This document shows, piece after piece, positions 1 through 8,193 of a stretch of 64,000 nt of DNA. How positions within the stretch are numbered: position 1 is the stretch's first letter; each line of letters begins with the position of its first letter. The stretch spans positions 124,001 to 188,000 of IMG/VR virus record IMGVR_UViG_3300013104_000001, one strand, 5' to 3'. The position numbers and the translations under genes were made by a program. Source of the stretch: a virus. Below the pieces are notes generated by a model that ran no database searches, was not told where the DNA came from, and saw only the letters and a program-made list of their open reading frames with translations.

Positions 1-1228
1 CACGTGAAACACCTTCCGGTAGTTCAGAGAACTCAGTCATGGTTTCTGCTGCTTTGAGCATTACCTGGATCTGGTAAATGAAATCCTGGGTGTCTGGTGA
101 GATGCGGTCAAACTCAACGTCCTGTGAGCTGATTAATGCATAATCAGGATACAGTTCTTTAAGCTTGATCTGACCATTACGGTTGGTTGGTTTAGCAACA
201 GCATACAGCGCCAGTGACTTAGTCAGCGACGGGAACACTTGCAGTGATGCTTTGATGTGGTCAGCCGGATACCACTTCATGACTTTGGTCGGCATGTCCA
301 GCATCGTTTCAAAGTCGATTACCGGCGAGTTAATGCCAGTCTCGGTGGTTTTGTTAGGAATGCTATAGGACCGCCAGTCTGGTGCAATCACATATTCGAT
401 TGGGTTAAACAGGTCAGGAATCACCAGTGCCCATTCTTCTTCTGTGAACTTTGAGTTAGCCAGAATATCAGCTTTCAGCAGTTCATAGATCGCATCATCG
501 TTATTGCCGTTCTTACCATAACCAACAATGGGGAAGTAACCCAACTGCCAGCGCGACGTGTTTTCTTTATCGTAGATCTTAAACGAGATCTGTCGCACGA
601 AGGTTGGCGGGTTAACACCCATAAGCTTGTTGATGTTGTTTGCTACGTCACCTTTAGTGACACCATCAATAGCTGCTTTTGCTGTTGCGTAGTCTTCATG
701 CAACACGTCGATATTCGACAACGGGACAGGATAGTCCGCAAAGAGTTCATAGCGCGGATAACTAAGCTCAAATGACTCGTCACTCAGCCACACCTTGACA
801 ATATTGTCAGTGGCGTCGGTTCCGATGCTACCAGAAATCCATTCAGGCGCCCAATTTTTACCATCAGTGATCATGTCACCAATAGTCAGGTTAAACCAAC
901 TTGAACTGAAGTCGGCTTTGATCTGTTGCAGTGCAACGGTCTTGTCGTTGGTGAATCGACCATCTACAATACGTGGCAGCATCCAAGCTTGTAGCTTGAG
1001 AATTGCCAACTGGTAGGCGGTCATCTGAGAAGTGCTAATGGGTGCGTTGTTCTCATCTACCGCAGTGAAAGCTAAAAAAGCTGTGCCTGCCTGATCCGTG
1101 TTAGTGTACGTCCCAACTTCCCGTGAGAAAGAGATTGAGAGTTGCGATAATTCGCCAATGGGGTTTGTAACACCTTTCTGGTTGTTATTCAGTGACGGAT
1201 ACACCGAAAACCCTAGAATCGTTTTCAT
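1..1228 (-). CDS. Virion-type structural protein, 5' part only (runs off window)
   Basis: A continuous open frame of 409 codons reads leftward from an ATG at 1228 to the window edge without a stop, so only the N-terminal part is present. The product begins MKTILGFSVYPSLNNN. It has no transmembrane segment or enzymatic motif that I recognise. It is rich in aromatic and Asn/Asp residues, like the phage structural proteins elsewhere in this window. Upstream (on the minus strand) is the purine-rich stretch AAAGGGCGAGCT, a workable ribosome-binding site. It is divergent from the gene at 1307, with about 80 bases between them. The assignment to the virion is inference from composition and neighbourhood. 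No family is recognised. Confidence 0.8.
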   Translation of the reverse strand, partial: MKTILGFSVYPSLNNNQKGVTNPIGELSQLSISFSREVGTYTNTDQAGTAFLAFTAVDENNAPISTSQMTAYQLAILKLQAWMLPRIVDGRFTNDKTVALQQIKADFSSSWFNLTIGDMITDGKNWAPEWISGSIGTDATDNIVKVWLSDESFELSYPRYELFADYPVPLSNIDVLHEDYATAKAAIDGVTKGDVANNINKLMGVNPPTFVRQISFKIYDKENTSRWQLGYFPIVGYGKNGNNDDAIYELLKADILANSKFTEEEWALVIPDLFNPIEYVIAPDWRSYSIPNKTTETGINSPVIDFETMLDMPTKVMKWYPADHIKASLQVFPSLTKSLALYAVAKPTNRNGQIKLKELYPDYALISSQDVEFDRISPDTQDFIYQIQVMLKAAETMTEFSELPEGVSR

Positions 1229-1306
1229 AGCTCGCCCTTTACATGGGATGGGATTAAATACATAACATTTAACACAGCGATATGAGTGCCTGTAGGGAGA
1301 CCAGAC

Positions 1307-1717
1307 GTGTTATGGTTAAAGCTATTCTTTTGGAGTCTGCCCTTCATTAAGAAACGTTCTAAAACGTTTATGGCCGATGGCGCGACTCGTTACAATGCAT
1401 CGAAAAAAGCACGCGGTTGGTTTTACGCTATTGCGATTGCATTCTTTCTATTCCTTGGGGTTATTACGTGGGGTTATCGTCAGTACGATTTTCTGACAAA
1501 GCAAAACCGCCAGATGACTGTGGAGATATCTCAGCTCAAAGGCCGTATCGATGTTTACCCAACCCTATCTGACACAATTGAGCAAAACCGTCTCCTATTA
1601 TCGCAAAACCGTGATCTTGCTGACGAATTGATTAAAACTCGTCAAAGTAATCGTGAATTGTATTCCGACAACGTAAAACTGCAAGATCAGATCGATAAGT
1701 TGAAACTTAAGAGATAA
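1307..1717 (+). CDS. Single-pass membrane protein with coiled-coil tail
   Basis: A GTG start at 1307 is chosen because AGGGAGA lies six bases upstream. A longer GTG start at 1286 has no such site. The 136-residue product has a basic N-terminal stretch, one clear hydrophobic segment at about residues 39-57 (FYAIAIAFFLFLGVITW), and then roughly 75 residues of polar heptad-like sequence rich in Gln, Asn, Leu and Lys (likely coiled coil). The topology N-in, one membrane span, periplasmic coiled coil is that of inner-membrane spanins, but many unrelated phage membrane proteins share it. No partner outer-membrane lipoprotein gene is visible next to it. Function is unassigned. Confidence 0.7.
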   Translation: MLWLKLFFWSLPFIKKRSKTFMADGATRYNASKKARGWFYAIAIAFFLFLGVITWGYRQYDFLTKQNRQMTVEISQLKGRIDVYPTLSDTIEQNRLLLSQNRDLADELIKTRQSNRELYSDNVKLQDQIDKLKLKR

Positions 1718-1785
1718 CGCCCGTTTTGGTAATTTATTACGTGGTTGATCAATTATAAGAGAGATATTGTTTATTCGAGGGCGTT

Positions 1786-3306
1786 ATGGATAAGTTACCT
1801 ACTACTTCGCTGCCAAAGGTATCGATGGTTCTTTATACCGATGGTGGATGTCGTCAGAAGGTCGGCGGATGGGGTATTCACGGATACACCTGGTTGCTGG
1901 AAGATGATGACAAAAAGAAAAAGAAGAAGCCGGCACGTGACGTCCCGTCGACGACTGGCTATATCGTAAAGGATGACCCTAAGCTTGAGCAGCGTGAAGT
2001 GGTTCGCCCATATCAGGTTATCGAAGGCTTTGGTGGCATCTTGCCCGATACGACCAATAACGTTGCTGAACTCCGGGCAACGATTAATGGCATTGACTTA
2101 GCACTACAGCACAACACAGATAAGATCCTCGTTATTTCTGACTCTGAATATGTCGGTAAGAATATCCGGGGTTCGCTCCACCGTTGGCAAGCTAATGGCT
2201 GGAAGAAAGCAGATGGCGGGGAAGTAGCAAACCGTGGTCTATGGGAGACCATGATTGTCAAACTTAACGAACTGAAGTACCGGGGTATCAAGTTTGATAT
2301 CGAATGGCTGAAAGGTCATGCCGGTCATCGTGGTAATCAGTTCGCTGACTATATGGCAACACGCGGTGTGTTTAAAGGCCGTGCTGGGGATGACAAGGAT
2401 TACATCCAAACCCAGGATGCTGCTGAGTACGAAAAGTATAAAACAGAGCGCCCTCGTTTTGTTACCCATTCGCGTTGGTACTTCACGCTTCAAGATGAGA
2501 AGCTGATGAACAAGAATGATCAGGGTTTCTACGAGTATTGTTTCGGACATCCGAGCAAAGGCGATTCTGATCAGGTTTATCTCGGGAAGGCATTGGCCGA
2601 TACTGCGTTCAGCGTTGTTTGGCTGAAGGCTCCTGAGGAGTGTTTGGATTTAGTCTACACCCGCACCAAGGAAATTTCGACCAACGTTTACGGTAACGCA
2701 TTCATTGGTCGATTGGATAACATTTACAACCCATTCATTCATAAAGAGATCATGGACTATGGTGCGTCTTTGTTGCAGCGTGCAAACAGCTACAACAACG
2801 ATATCACTAACTGTACCGATGCTCTTGTGGTACGTGAATGTAATCCGCCTGGGATCTCTTACCGCGCACTGACTAACTTAGGGTATATGTCACGGACTCT
2901 GAGTGGTTATGTTACGGGCGATCTGCCACCTGATGTTCAGGTGATTGATGTCACGGACAGTATCTATCAGACTGTTGCCGGTAAGAAATCTGAAAAGTTG
3001 GCGTTGGTAGATAGCATTACTCAAATCGCCAAGGCCATCAAGGTCAGTGTACCGTGTAAAGATCTCCTCGATAAAGATGTATCCGTGGATGTGACGTGCA
3101 CACTTGGGTTGAGCATGCCTAACCGCAATACATTAAACGGTATTACGGAACTTAACCCGAAGGTATACCTGTACCTGATCAAGGAGTCCGACATTGCGTT
3201 CCGCTATGGATCGATCGTGGAGTGTGATGAAGGGTACTGCATCATGGCTAATGTCTACGCTGACTTACGTACGTTATCAAAGAAGGACCTTGAGCGTTGT
3301 AGTTAG
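1786..3306 (+). CDS. RNase H domain protein with long C-terminal extension
   Basis: The 506-residue product has an N-terminal RNase HI fold, residues about 12-195. The full active-site set is readable: D19 in LYTDGG, E95 in NNVAELRA, D119 in VISDSEYV, H178 in KGHAGHRGN and D188 in FADYMA. RNase HI cuts the RNA strand of RNA:DNA hybrids, as in primer and R-loop removal. A Lys-rich insertion (about residues 43-48) lies between the first two strands. The remaining ~310 residues match nothing I recognise and may be a phage-specific nucleic-acid or protein-binding domain. The gene precedes the RecA-like gene by about 1.3 kb. From memory, phiKZ has an RNase H gene in a similar position relative to its RecA-like gene. 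The start is supported by GAGGGCG upstream of ATG. Confidence 0.9.
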   Translation: MDKLPTTSLPKVSMVLYTDGGCRQKVGGWGIHGYTWLLEDDDKKKKKKPARDVPSTTGYIVKDDPKLEQREVVRPYQVIEGFGGILPDTTNNVAELRATINGIDLALQHNTDKILVISDSEYVGKNIRGSLHRWQANGWKKADGGEVANRGLWETMIVKLNELKYRGIKFDIEWLKGHAGHRGNQFADYMATRGVFKGRAGDDKDYIQTQDAAEYEKYKTERPRFVTHSRWYFTLQDEKLMNKNDQGFYEYCFGHPSKGDSDQVYLGKALADTAFSVVWLKAPEECLDLVYTRTKEISTNVYGNAFIGRLDNIYNPFIHKEIMDYGASLLQRANSYNNDITNCTDALVVRECNPPGISYRALTNLGYMSRTLSGYVTGDLPPDVQVIDVTDSIYQTVAGKKSEKLALVDSITQIAKAIKVSVPCKDLLDKDVSVDVTCTLGLSMPNRNTLNGITELNPKVYLYLIKESDIAFRYGSIVECDEGYCIMANVYADLRTLSKKDLERCS

Positions 3307-3318
3307 CAGGAGTCTAAT

Positions 3319-3675
3319 GTGACAACATTATTTGCCGGTGCGCCTACAAAGCTCCCTATGATGGACCTATCCGCGCTCATCGACCCTGACCGGGATGTTG
3401 AGTCGCGGATGAAACGGAAACTGTTGTTGACTTTCGTTTGTCACCGCCGTAAACCTCGTGCCAGTGCCGATGAACTTAATCGGCTCTATCATCTTGATGA
3501 GGATTCAGGTGATGTTGAGCAATGTCTCGATTATATTGCTCGTATGGGTCCAGAGTTTGAAGGAGCTTATGAAGGCGTGGACTTTAACGACGTCATGGAT
3601 GTCATGAACCATACGCCACGATGGCTACGTTATGGTTCGACCATTGAGATGTGGTCAGATCTAAAGCAGTTGTAG
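3319..3675 (+). CDS. Hypothetical protein, 118 residues
   Basis: A GTG start is preceded by AGGAG at 3308-3312, and the gene follows the RNase H gene by 12 bases, so the two are probably co-transcribed. The product is soluble and mixed in charge: an Arg/Lys-rich patch around residues 30-50 (MKRKLLLTF.CHRRKPR) is followed by an acidic half. No domain is recognised. It ends in a strong terminator shared with the convergent gene on the other strand. Confidence 0.75.
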   Translation: MTTLFAGAPTKLPMMDLSALIDPDRDVESRMKRKLLLTFVCHRRKPRASADELNRLYHLDEDSGDVEQCLDYIARMGPEFEGAYEGVDFNDVMDVMNHTPRWLRYGSTIEMWSDLKQL

Positions 3676-3676
3676 G

Positions 3677-3725
3677 GCATAAGAGGAGGGCGAAAGCCCT
3701 CCTCTATTTATGCTCGTTTTTTTTT
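3677..3725. terminator. Bidirectional terminator between convergent genes
   Basis: A perfect 9-bp stem (GAGGAGGGC, GAAA tetraloop, GCCCTCCTC; 3683-3704) is flanked by GCAT/ATGC, which extend it, and is followed by a run of nine or more T on the plus strand. The T run overlaps the stop codon of the minus-strand gene, so the hairpin serves both transcripts. Confidence 0.9.
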
Positions 3726-4521
3726 ATTTCAGATCTTTCGCCAACTTTTCAGCTGAGTTCGTAAGTGCAGTACCAGTCGCAATGAATAGTGTATTGCATA
3801 CGCTATACAGATCAATGGCACGTGCCGTATCCAGCATGACTTTCGCCAGCAGATCAACATCGGACTTGGTGACTGTAATATCGCCTGACTCAATTTGCGC
3901 ATAGATAACGTCCGTGAGGTCGGCGACACGTTTAACTGAAGCGTTCATGTCACGCACATTTCCGCGCTTGATTGAGCCTACCAGTTTATTGAAGTCATCG
4001 TACGCCGTGATGAATTCAGTCATGTTAGCGAAGCGAGAAGCAAACGAGGCATTGGTGACGTCTTTACCGCCTAAGCTTTTACCCAGTACCGACTCAACTT
4101 TACCCAGCACCATCTTATCAATGCCTGGTGCATAGGCAACGCTTGCTTTACCGGCAGCGACTTGACCTAACCAGCTTTGCAGCTTATTCAGATGATCAGT
4201 CTCTACGAACAGGCAGAAATTACGTACTGTCTGCAGGTTACCGATCCACTCCTTATAAGAGATGTTCAGACGGGCAGGCTGGAACACTTGCAGATCCATG
4301 AAGTCAGTGTAGTTGTGTGTCTTCACGGCTTTTGCAACCGGTGAGAAATCGGCATACACCATCGCGGAGGAGGTGTCATAGATTTTGTCACTGAAGAACT
4401 TCTTTAAACCATCAGAGAAGCTACGAAAGGTGGCAATAAGGTCTAGGCCTTCTAAGCCTGTACCAGTCGACTCACGCAGTCCACGGTAATCGGCTTCTAG
4501 GTTATCAATGTTGTACGACAT
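3724..4521 (-). CDS. Candidate inner-head protein with a protease-type cleavage motif
   Basis: The 265-residue protein begins MSYNIDNLEADYRG and has G22-L-E24 followed by GLD near its N terminus. The same G-[LIV]-E context occurs in the three minus-strand proteins at 50300-53108. phiKZ-type prohead proteases are known to cut after Glu in S/A/G-x-E, and such a protease is encoded at 33831. The rest is mostly helical, soluble sequence with no enzymatic motif. GGAG upstream of ATG supports the start. It is a lone leftward gene between two rightward ones. The inner-head role is inference from the motif. Some other virion or internal protein is also possible. Confidence 0.7.
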   Translation of the reverse strand: MSYNIDNLEADYRGLRESTGTGLEGLDLIATFRSFSDGLKKFFSDKIYDTSSAMVYADFSPVAKAVKTHNYTDFMDLQVFQPARLNISYKEWIGNLQTVRNFCLFVETDHLNKLQSWLGQVAAGKASVAYAPGIDKMVLGKVESVLGKSLGGKDVTNASFASRFANMTEFITAYDDFNKLVGSIKRGNVRDMNASVKRVADLTDVIYAQIESGDITVTKSDVDLLAKVMLDTARAIDLYSVCNTLFIATGTALTNSAEKLAKDLK

Positions 4522-4603
4522 ATGTACTCCGTGAGGGAAAAGTAATCTGTTACATAAGATGACTTATTATGAAGGTATTATTAATTAAAAAGGACCACAC
4601 ACA

Positions 4604-5995
4604 ATGTCAATCTTGTCATTCGGCGAGTATGTTGAGAAGTCACGCCCTATTCGTCCGTTTCTGAATATTGGCGCTGGCTTTGACATACCAACCGGAAGCT
4701 ACCGTTTAGGTAAGCACGGTGAATCTATTCTTAATGGTGGTCTTGCTCCCTTTATTGCTATCGTGGGTAAAGGCAACACCTTTAAGACAGCGATCGGTTG
4801 TTTTATGCTAACCCGCGTACTGGAGCGCTACAATAACTCTAACGCCCTGCACTACGACACCGAGTGTACTTTCAGTCCTGAGCGTTTAATCAGTCTGACC
4901 AACCGCCTGGGTCCTGACGCAGCGCTGGAGTGGTTAGAGAACGAACGTGTGTATCTGACCGATGACTCTGTCATTAAAGGTAACCAGTGGTTTAAAAACT
5001 CTGTTCAACTTTATGCAGAAGCGAAAGGTAAAGGTAAGACCGGTACCCTGCCGTTTGTTGATAAAGACGGCAATCTGATCAAGCACCCATACCCAACCGT
5101 CAACTTCGGCGACTCCATGTCTGAGATGAAATTCAACGACCTGGAAAAGAACTACGCCAAGATGGAGATCGGCCAGGGTGAAATGCAGACCGAAGCCATG
5201 CGTGTGTCAAACGCCAAACGCATGTTAATCGAGAAGACACAAGGTTACGCCAACGCCGGTGGCCTGTATGTGATCATGACTGCGCACTTGGGCAAAGAAC
5301 TCAACCTTGATGGTAAACCACAAGAGAAGAAAACCACCTTCATGAAACAAGGTGACAAGATCTCTAAGGTACCTTCACAGATTCTGTCTCTGCCAAACAA
5401 CGTCTGGGAAATCTCAACCGGTACACAGCTCATTGATAAGAACACCAAAGAGTGGATGTATCCAAAAGCAGGTCGTGATGATGTGGATACCAACGGTAAC
5501 CCAGATCTGATCACCCTGGTTGCGAAGAACCTGCGCGGTAAGAACGGTCCTTCTGGTGTGCCGTGGGAATTTGTGATGTCTCAGTCTGAAGGCCTGCTGC
5601 CACATCTGACCGAGTTCCATTACATCAAGAACGCCGGTCGTTATGGTCTGGGTGGTAATGACCGTAATTACTATGTTGAGTTATGCCCTGATGTGAAACT
5701 GCAGCGTACGCAGGTCCGTGGTAAGATCGATGAAACACCAGAGCTGCAACGCGCCCTGGAGATCACCATGGAAATGTGTCAGATGCGTTTCCTCTGGCAT
5801 ACCCGCGATCCGAAGTACAACATGACTCCAGAAGAACTGCGTGTTGGCCTGGAGAAGAAAGGGTACAAATGGGAGCAGTTACTTAACACCCGTGGGTTCT
5901 GGACTTATGAAGAAGATAATCATCCATTACCATTCTTAAGCACAATGGACTTACTCCGCATGTATCATGATGAGTACCGCCCATACTGGCTGTAA
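4604..5995 (+). CDS. RecA/UvsX-like recombinase ATPase
   Basis: The 463-residue product has a Walker A loop, IVGKGNTFKTAIG (about residues 63-75), of the GxxxxFKT type seen in phage RecA/UvsX relatives. A likely Walker B strand lies at GGLYVIMTAHLG (about residues 222-233), and the usual RecA-core acidic residues follow strand 2 (HYDTECTFSPER). RecA-family proteins polymerise on single-stranded DNA and drive strand exchange in recombination-dependent replication. It is longer than bacterial RecA (about 350), with a ~130-residue C-terminal region after the core. The start is supported by AAAAAGGA 10 bases upstream. Upstream 80 bases are divergent with the 3724 gene and hold an AT-rich segment likely to contain its promoter. 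A GC hairpin closes the unit. Confidence 0.85.
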   Translation: MSILSFGEYVEKSRPIRPFLNIGAGFDIPTGSYRLGKHGESILNGGLAPFIAIVGKGNTFKTAIGCFMLTRVLERYNNSNALHYDTECTFSPERLISLTNRLGPDAALEWLENERVYLTDDSVIKGNQWFKNSVQLYAEAKGKGKTGTLPFVDKDGNLIKHPYPTVNFGDSMSEMKFNDLEKNYAKMEIGQGEMQTEAMRVSNAKRMLIEKTQGYANAGGLYVIMTAHLGKELNLDGKPQEKKTTFMKQGDKISKVPSQILSLPNNVWEISTGTQLIDKNTKEWMYPKAGRDDVDTNGNPDLITLVAKNLRGKNGPSGVPWEFVMSQSEGLLPHLTEFHYIKNAGRYGLGGNDRNYYVELCPDVKLQRTQVRGKIDETPELQRALEITMEMCQMRFLWHTRDPKYNMTPEELRVGLEKKGYKWEQLLNTRGFWTYEEDNHPLPFLSTMDLLRMYHDEYRPYWL

Positions 5996-6009
5996 GTGTA
6001 CCCAAATGC

Positions 6010-6032
6010 AGGAGGGGTTTCCCCTCCTCTTT
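6010..6032 (+). terminator. Terminator after RecA-like gene
   Basis: An 8-bp stem (AGGAGGGG / CCCCTCCT, loop TTT; 6010-6028) is followed by CTTTATACCG, a variant of the TTTATGCCG flank seen after other terminators in this window. Confidence 0.8.
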
Positions 6033-6072
6033 ATACCGTCAGTAGAGGGAACTAAGCGAATAGGAAAGCAGT

Positions 6073-6492
6073 ATGCTTAATAAAGAAATACGCATTGTCG
6101 TAGCGTCTGTACGAGGCTTCGCAGATGTTGAGCGTTTAAAACTGACTATTGACGGTCTCCTCAAGGATATTTACGAGATGAACGAAGGTCTCGATGATGA
6201 GGATGATGAACTGATTACTGACAAGAAGATCGTGTTTATGATCAATGGCGAGGGGAGAACCGCTGCGGATATTCTGCCAGCGCTTGCCATGGAGCGTAAC
6301 ATCGAAGTGGAAGTACTCAAAGTCGATTGGTCAAAAGGTAAGAAAGCCTTTTTTGATAACTGTGCCGTTTTAGGCTCAAAGTCAACACACGCTATTATTT
6401 TCACGGACAGCAAAGATGACGGGATGCAGACACTGATTAAATCATGTCTCGACGCCGGGTCTCGTGTTCGTAGTTATAGCGCCTCTATCTAA
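6073..6492 (+). CDS. SLOG-type (YspA/DUF2493-like) nucleotide-binding protein
   Basis: The 139-residue product follows the order of YspA-like SLOG domains. The first strand and loop are IRIVVASVRGF, followed by a helix and a second strand with a loop, FMINGEGRTAADILPALAMERNIEVEV. Then come the DWSKGKKAFFDN segment and IIFTDSKDDGMQTLI near the end. SLOG proteins bind nucleotides and NAD-related ligands, and many sit in defence or counter-defence loci. The usual G-x-RN motif after the Trp is degraded here (FFDNCAVL), so binding specificity may have changed. GGAAAGCAGT precedes the ATG. It opens a tight rightward operon that includes a macro domain and a second, intact YspA-like domain at 7306. 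Confidence 0.65.
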   Translation: MLNKEIRIVVASVRGFADVERLKLTIDGLLKDIYEMNEGLDDEDDELITDKKIVFMINGEGRTAADILPALAMERNIEVEVLKVDWSKGKKAFFDNCAVLGSKSTHAIIFTDSKDDGMQTLIKSCLDAGSRVRSYSASI

Positions 6493-6501
6493 GGTGTAAT
6501 C

Positions 6502-6945
6502 ATGATAGCCTCTGAAGCCAACGTCGGTATACTTGATATTAATGTCACCCACGTCATATGCACAGTTAATTGCGAAGGGCATATGGGTCGTGGCATCGCC
6601 TTGTATCTACGTAAATGTATTCCGGGGCTATACGATCGTTATAACGAACTTTGCAAACTTAAGCTGTTAACGGTGGATAAACTTTGGATCTACCGTTCGG
6701 CACCAAAACAGATCCTCTGCTTTCCAACGAAAGACAAGACCTGGGAAGACAGTCGTATCGAATGGATCGAGGCTAATCTGATTAAGCTTCGAAACACGTA
6801 TAAAGAGAAAGGCATTCGCTCTGTGGCAATGCCTCCTCTGGGGTGTGGAAACGGTAACTTAAAATGGGATGAGGTGCGAAGCCTCATTTATGCCATCTTG
6901 GGCGATTGTGACCTGGAAGTCCACATTTGTTTAGGTAGAAAGTAA
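6502..6945 (+). CDS. Macro domain protein, DarG-like
   Basis: The 147-residue protein is a stand-alone macro domain. Readable landmarks are THVICTVNCEGHMGRGIAL (residues about 14-32), the FPTKDKTWEDS segment and MPPLGCGNGNLKW. This arrangement (VNC.G.MG+GIA, FPTK..W, PPLGCG.G.L.W) is that of the DarG branch of macro domains, which remove ADP-ribose from thymidine in DNA and neutralise DarT toxins. ADP-ribosyl hydrolase activity is inferred from family membership. The gene sits nine bases after the SLOG gene and is probably in one transcript with the NADAR fusion at 7306. An anti-DarTG role during infection is a reasonable hypothesis, not shown. It could instead act in NAD metabolism. Confidence 0.88.
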   Translation: MIASEANVGILDINVTHVICTVNCEGHMGRGIALYLRKCIPGLYDRYNELCKLKLLTVDKLWIYRSAPKQILCFPTKDKTWEDSRIEWIEANLIKLRNTYKEKGIRSVAMPPLGCGNGNLKWDEVRSLIYAILGDCDLEVHICLGRK

Positions 6946-6959
6946 ATGAGGGAATTATC

Positions 6960-7313
6960 ATGAATACACTGGTTTTCTTGTATGTACTGGGCAGTATTTA
7001 TACAGTCGATGTCAAACCGATGCCTGATTACAAAACCTGTCGTGCCGCACAAGCTGTACTCGAAAAGGCTACGGCTGAGCAGAAATATAACGACGGACCT
7101 AATAAGACCGAGTGTTATATCGTCGATGAGAGTAAAGGCGGGTTTGTTGTCATTAGTGGTCGTGATCTTGAATTGCAGCGTCAGAGTGCCGAACTCGATC
7201 GATTGTCACGTGAGACTACAGTTAAGCTTACTCATCAGGTTGAAGTAAACGATCCTTCTAAGTCGGTCAAGTTACAACAGTTCTTGAAAGACCAGGAGAA
7301 CGCACATGAGTGA
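6960..7313 (+). CDS. Small protein with hydrophobic N terminus, unknown function
   Basis: The 117-residue product starts with a short hydrophobic stretch (NTLVFLYVLGSIYTV) that lacks positive residues before it, so it could be a weak signal/anchor or a buried strand. Cysteines at 27 and 52 could pair if it is exported. The C-terminal half is a charged helix with heptad-like spacing. GAGGGAATTATC precedes the ATG, and the gene overlaps the next one by eight bases, implying translational coupling with the NADAR fusion. Not recognised. Confidence 0.7.
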   Translation: MNTLVFLYVLGSIYTVDVKPMPDYKTCRAAQAVLEKATAEQKYNDGPNKTECYIVDESKGGFVVISGRDLELQRQSAELDRLSRETTVKLTHQVEVNDPSKSVKLQQFLKDQENAHE

Positions 7314-8181
7314 TGCTCGCGTAGTACCCGATCCGGCCAAGGACGGGGTTACCCACATCAACATTTATACCAAGGGGATGACTTGGCTTGGACAGCAGTT
7401 ATCCAACATGTCGTACTACAGCTTCGCCCATCCTAAACACGGGGTGTTCGGATCACTGGAGGCGTATTGGTATTGGTTAGCAACTGGTCAGCAGCACGAA
7501 GAACTCCGTAACCTGGCAGGTTTTAAAGCAAAGCTTGTTGGTAAACAGTTTGAACGTGTACCGGTGGATAACTTTGAAGAGCAGTTCAAGTTCGCCATGC
7601 AATTACGTTTAGAACAGAACCCGATCATTGCCAAAGCGCTGTCTGAATCACTGCTGCCGTTTGAGCACTATTTCTACTATAGTGGGAAAGTGGTCGATCA
7701 GTCAGATGCACATCGTTGGCAGCTCGACTTCTATGAACAATGGCGTAAAGATCATCCTGTTGAAGATCCATCGATTGCGCTTCTTATTTCCGGTTCTCGT
7801 AAAGAGAAGAACTACGAAAGCTTTAAGAAGATCGTAATGGATTACTTAGCGCCTTATCGTGAAAAGATTAAGGACAGCTACAAGATCGGGATTATCTCAG
7901 GGTTGGCGTGGGAAGGTCCAGATGACATGGCGATTCGTTTATGCCGTGAGGAAGGCTTCATGCTGATCGGTGTGCCAGCTAAATGGAATGAGCAAGGCAA
8001 GGCAGCGGGGATGATCCGTAATGGCGTGATGGGGCGCTTATGCACTCAGGCGTTGGTCTTCTGGGATGGTGAGTCACCAGGGACAAAAGGCCAGATTGAC
8101 TATTTGAAGAAAAATAATATAGACCATCTGGTTTATATTCACGGGCAACACGATCCCGAGTGGAAATCATCGGAACAATGA
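7306..8181 (+). CDS. NADAR-YspA (SLOG) fusion protein
   Basis: The 291-residue protein has two domains. Residues about 20-145 resemble NADAR (YbiA/DUF1768). Its segments are LSNMSYYSF and the signature-like GSLEAYWYW, then GFKAKLVGK, FKFAMQLRLEQNP and a closing SDAHRWQLDF. NADAR proteins act on ADP-ribosyl and riboflavin-type N-glycosidic bonds, and some reverse guanosine ADP-ribosylation. Residues about 158-280 are a YspA-like SLOG domain. Its landmarks are LISGSRKEKNYESF, IISGLAWEGPDDMAI, PAKWNEQGKAAGMIRN and FWDGESPGTKGQI, with the motifs intact. AGGAGAACGCAC precedes the ATG. The pairing with a macro-domain gene two genes upstream suggests ADP-ribose chemistry. The YspA part is certain; the NADAR part is more divergent. 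Confidence 0.75.
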   Translation: MSDARVVPDPAKDGVTHINIYTKGMTWLGQQLSNMSYYSFAHPKHGVFGSLEAYWYWLATGQQHEELRNLAGFKAKLVGKQFERVPVDNFEEQFKFAMQLRLEQNPIIAKALSESLLPFEHYFYYSGKVVDQSDAHRWQLDFYEQWRKDHPVEDPSIALLISGSRKEKNYESFKKIVMDYLAPYREKIKDSYKIGIISGLAWEGPDDMAIRLCREEGFMLIGVPAKWNEQGKAAGMIRNGVMGRLCTQALVFWDGESPGTKGQIDYLKKNNIDHLVYIHGQHDPEWKSSEQ

Positions 8182-8193
8182 GAGGGAGTCATC

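Noticed and set aside
1307-1717. Confident call of an inner-membrane spanin
   Set aside because: The topology fits, but there is no partner lipoprotein gene nearby and the endolysin is 28 kb away, so it is left as a membrane/coiled-coil protein.
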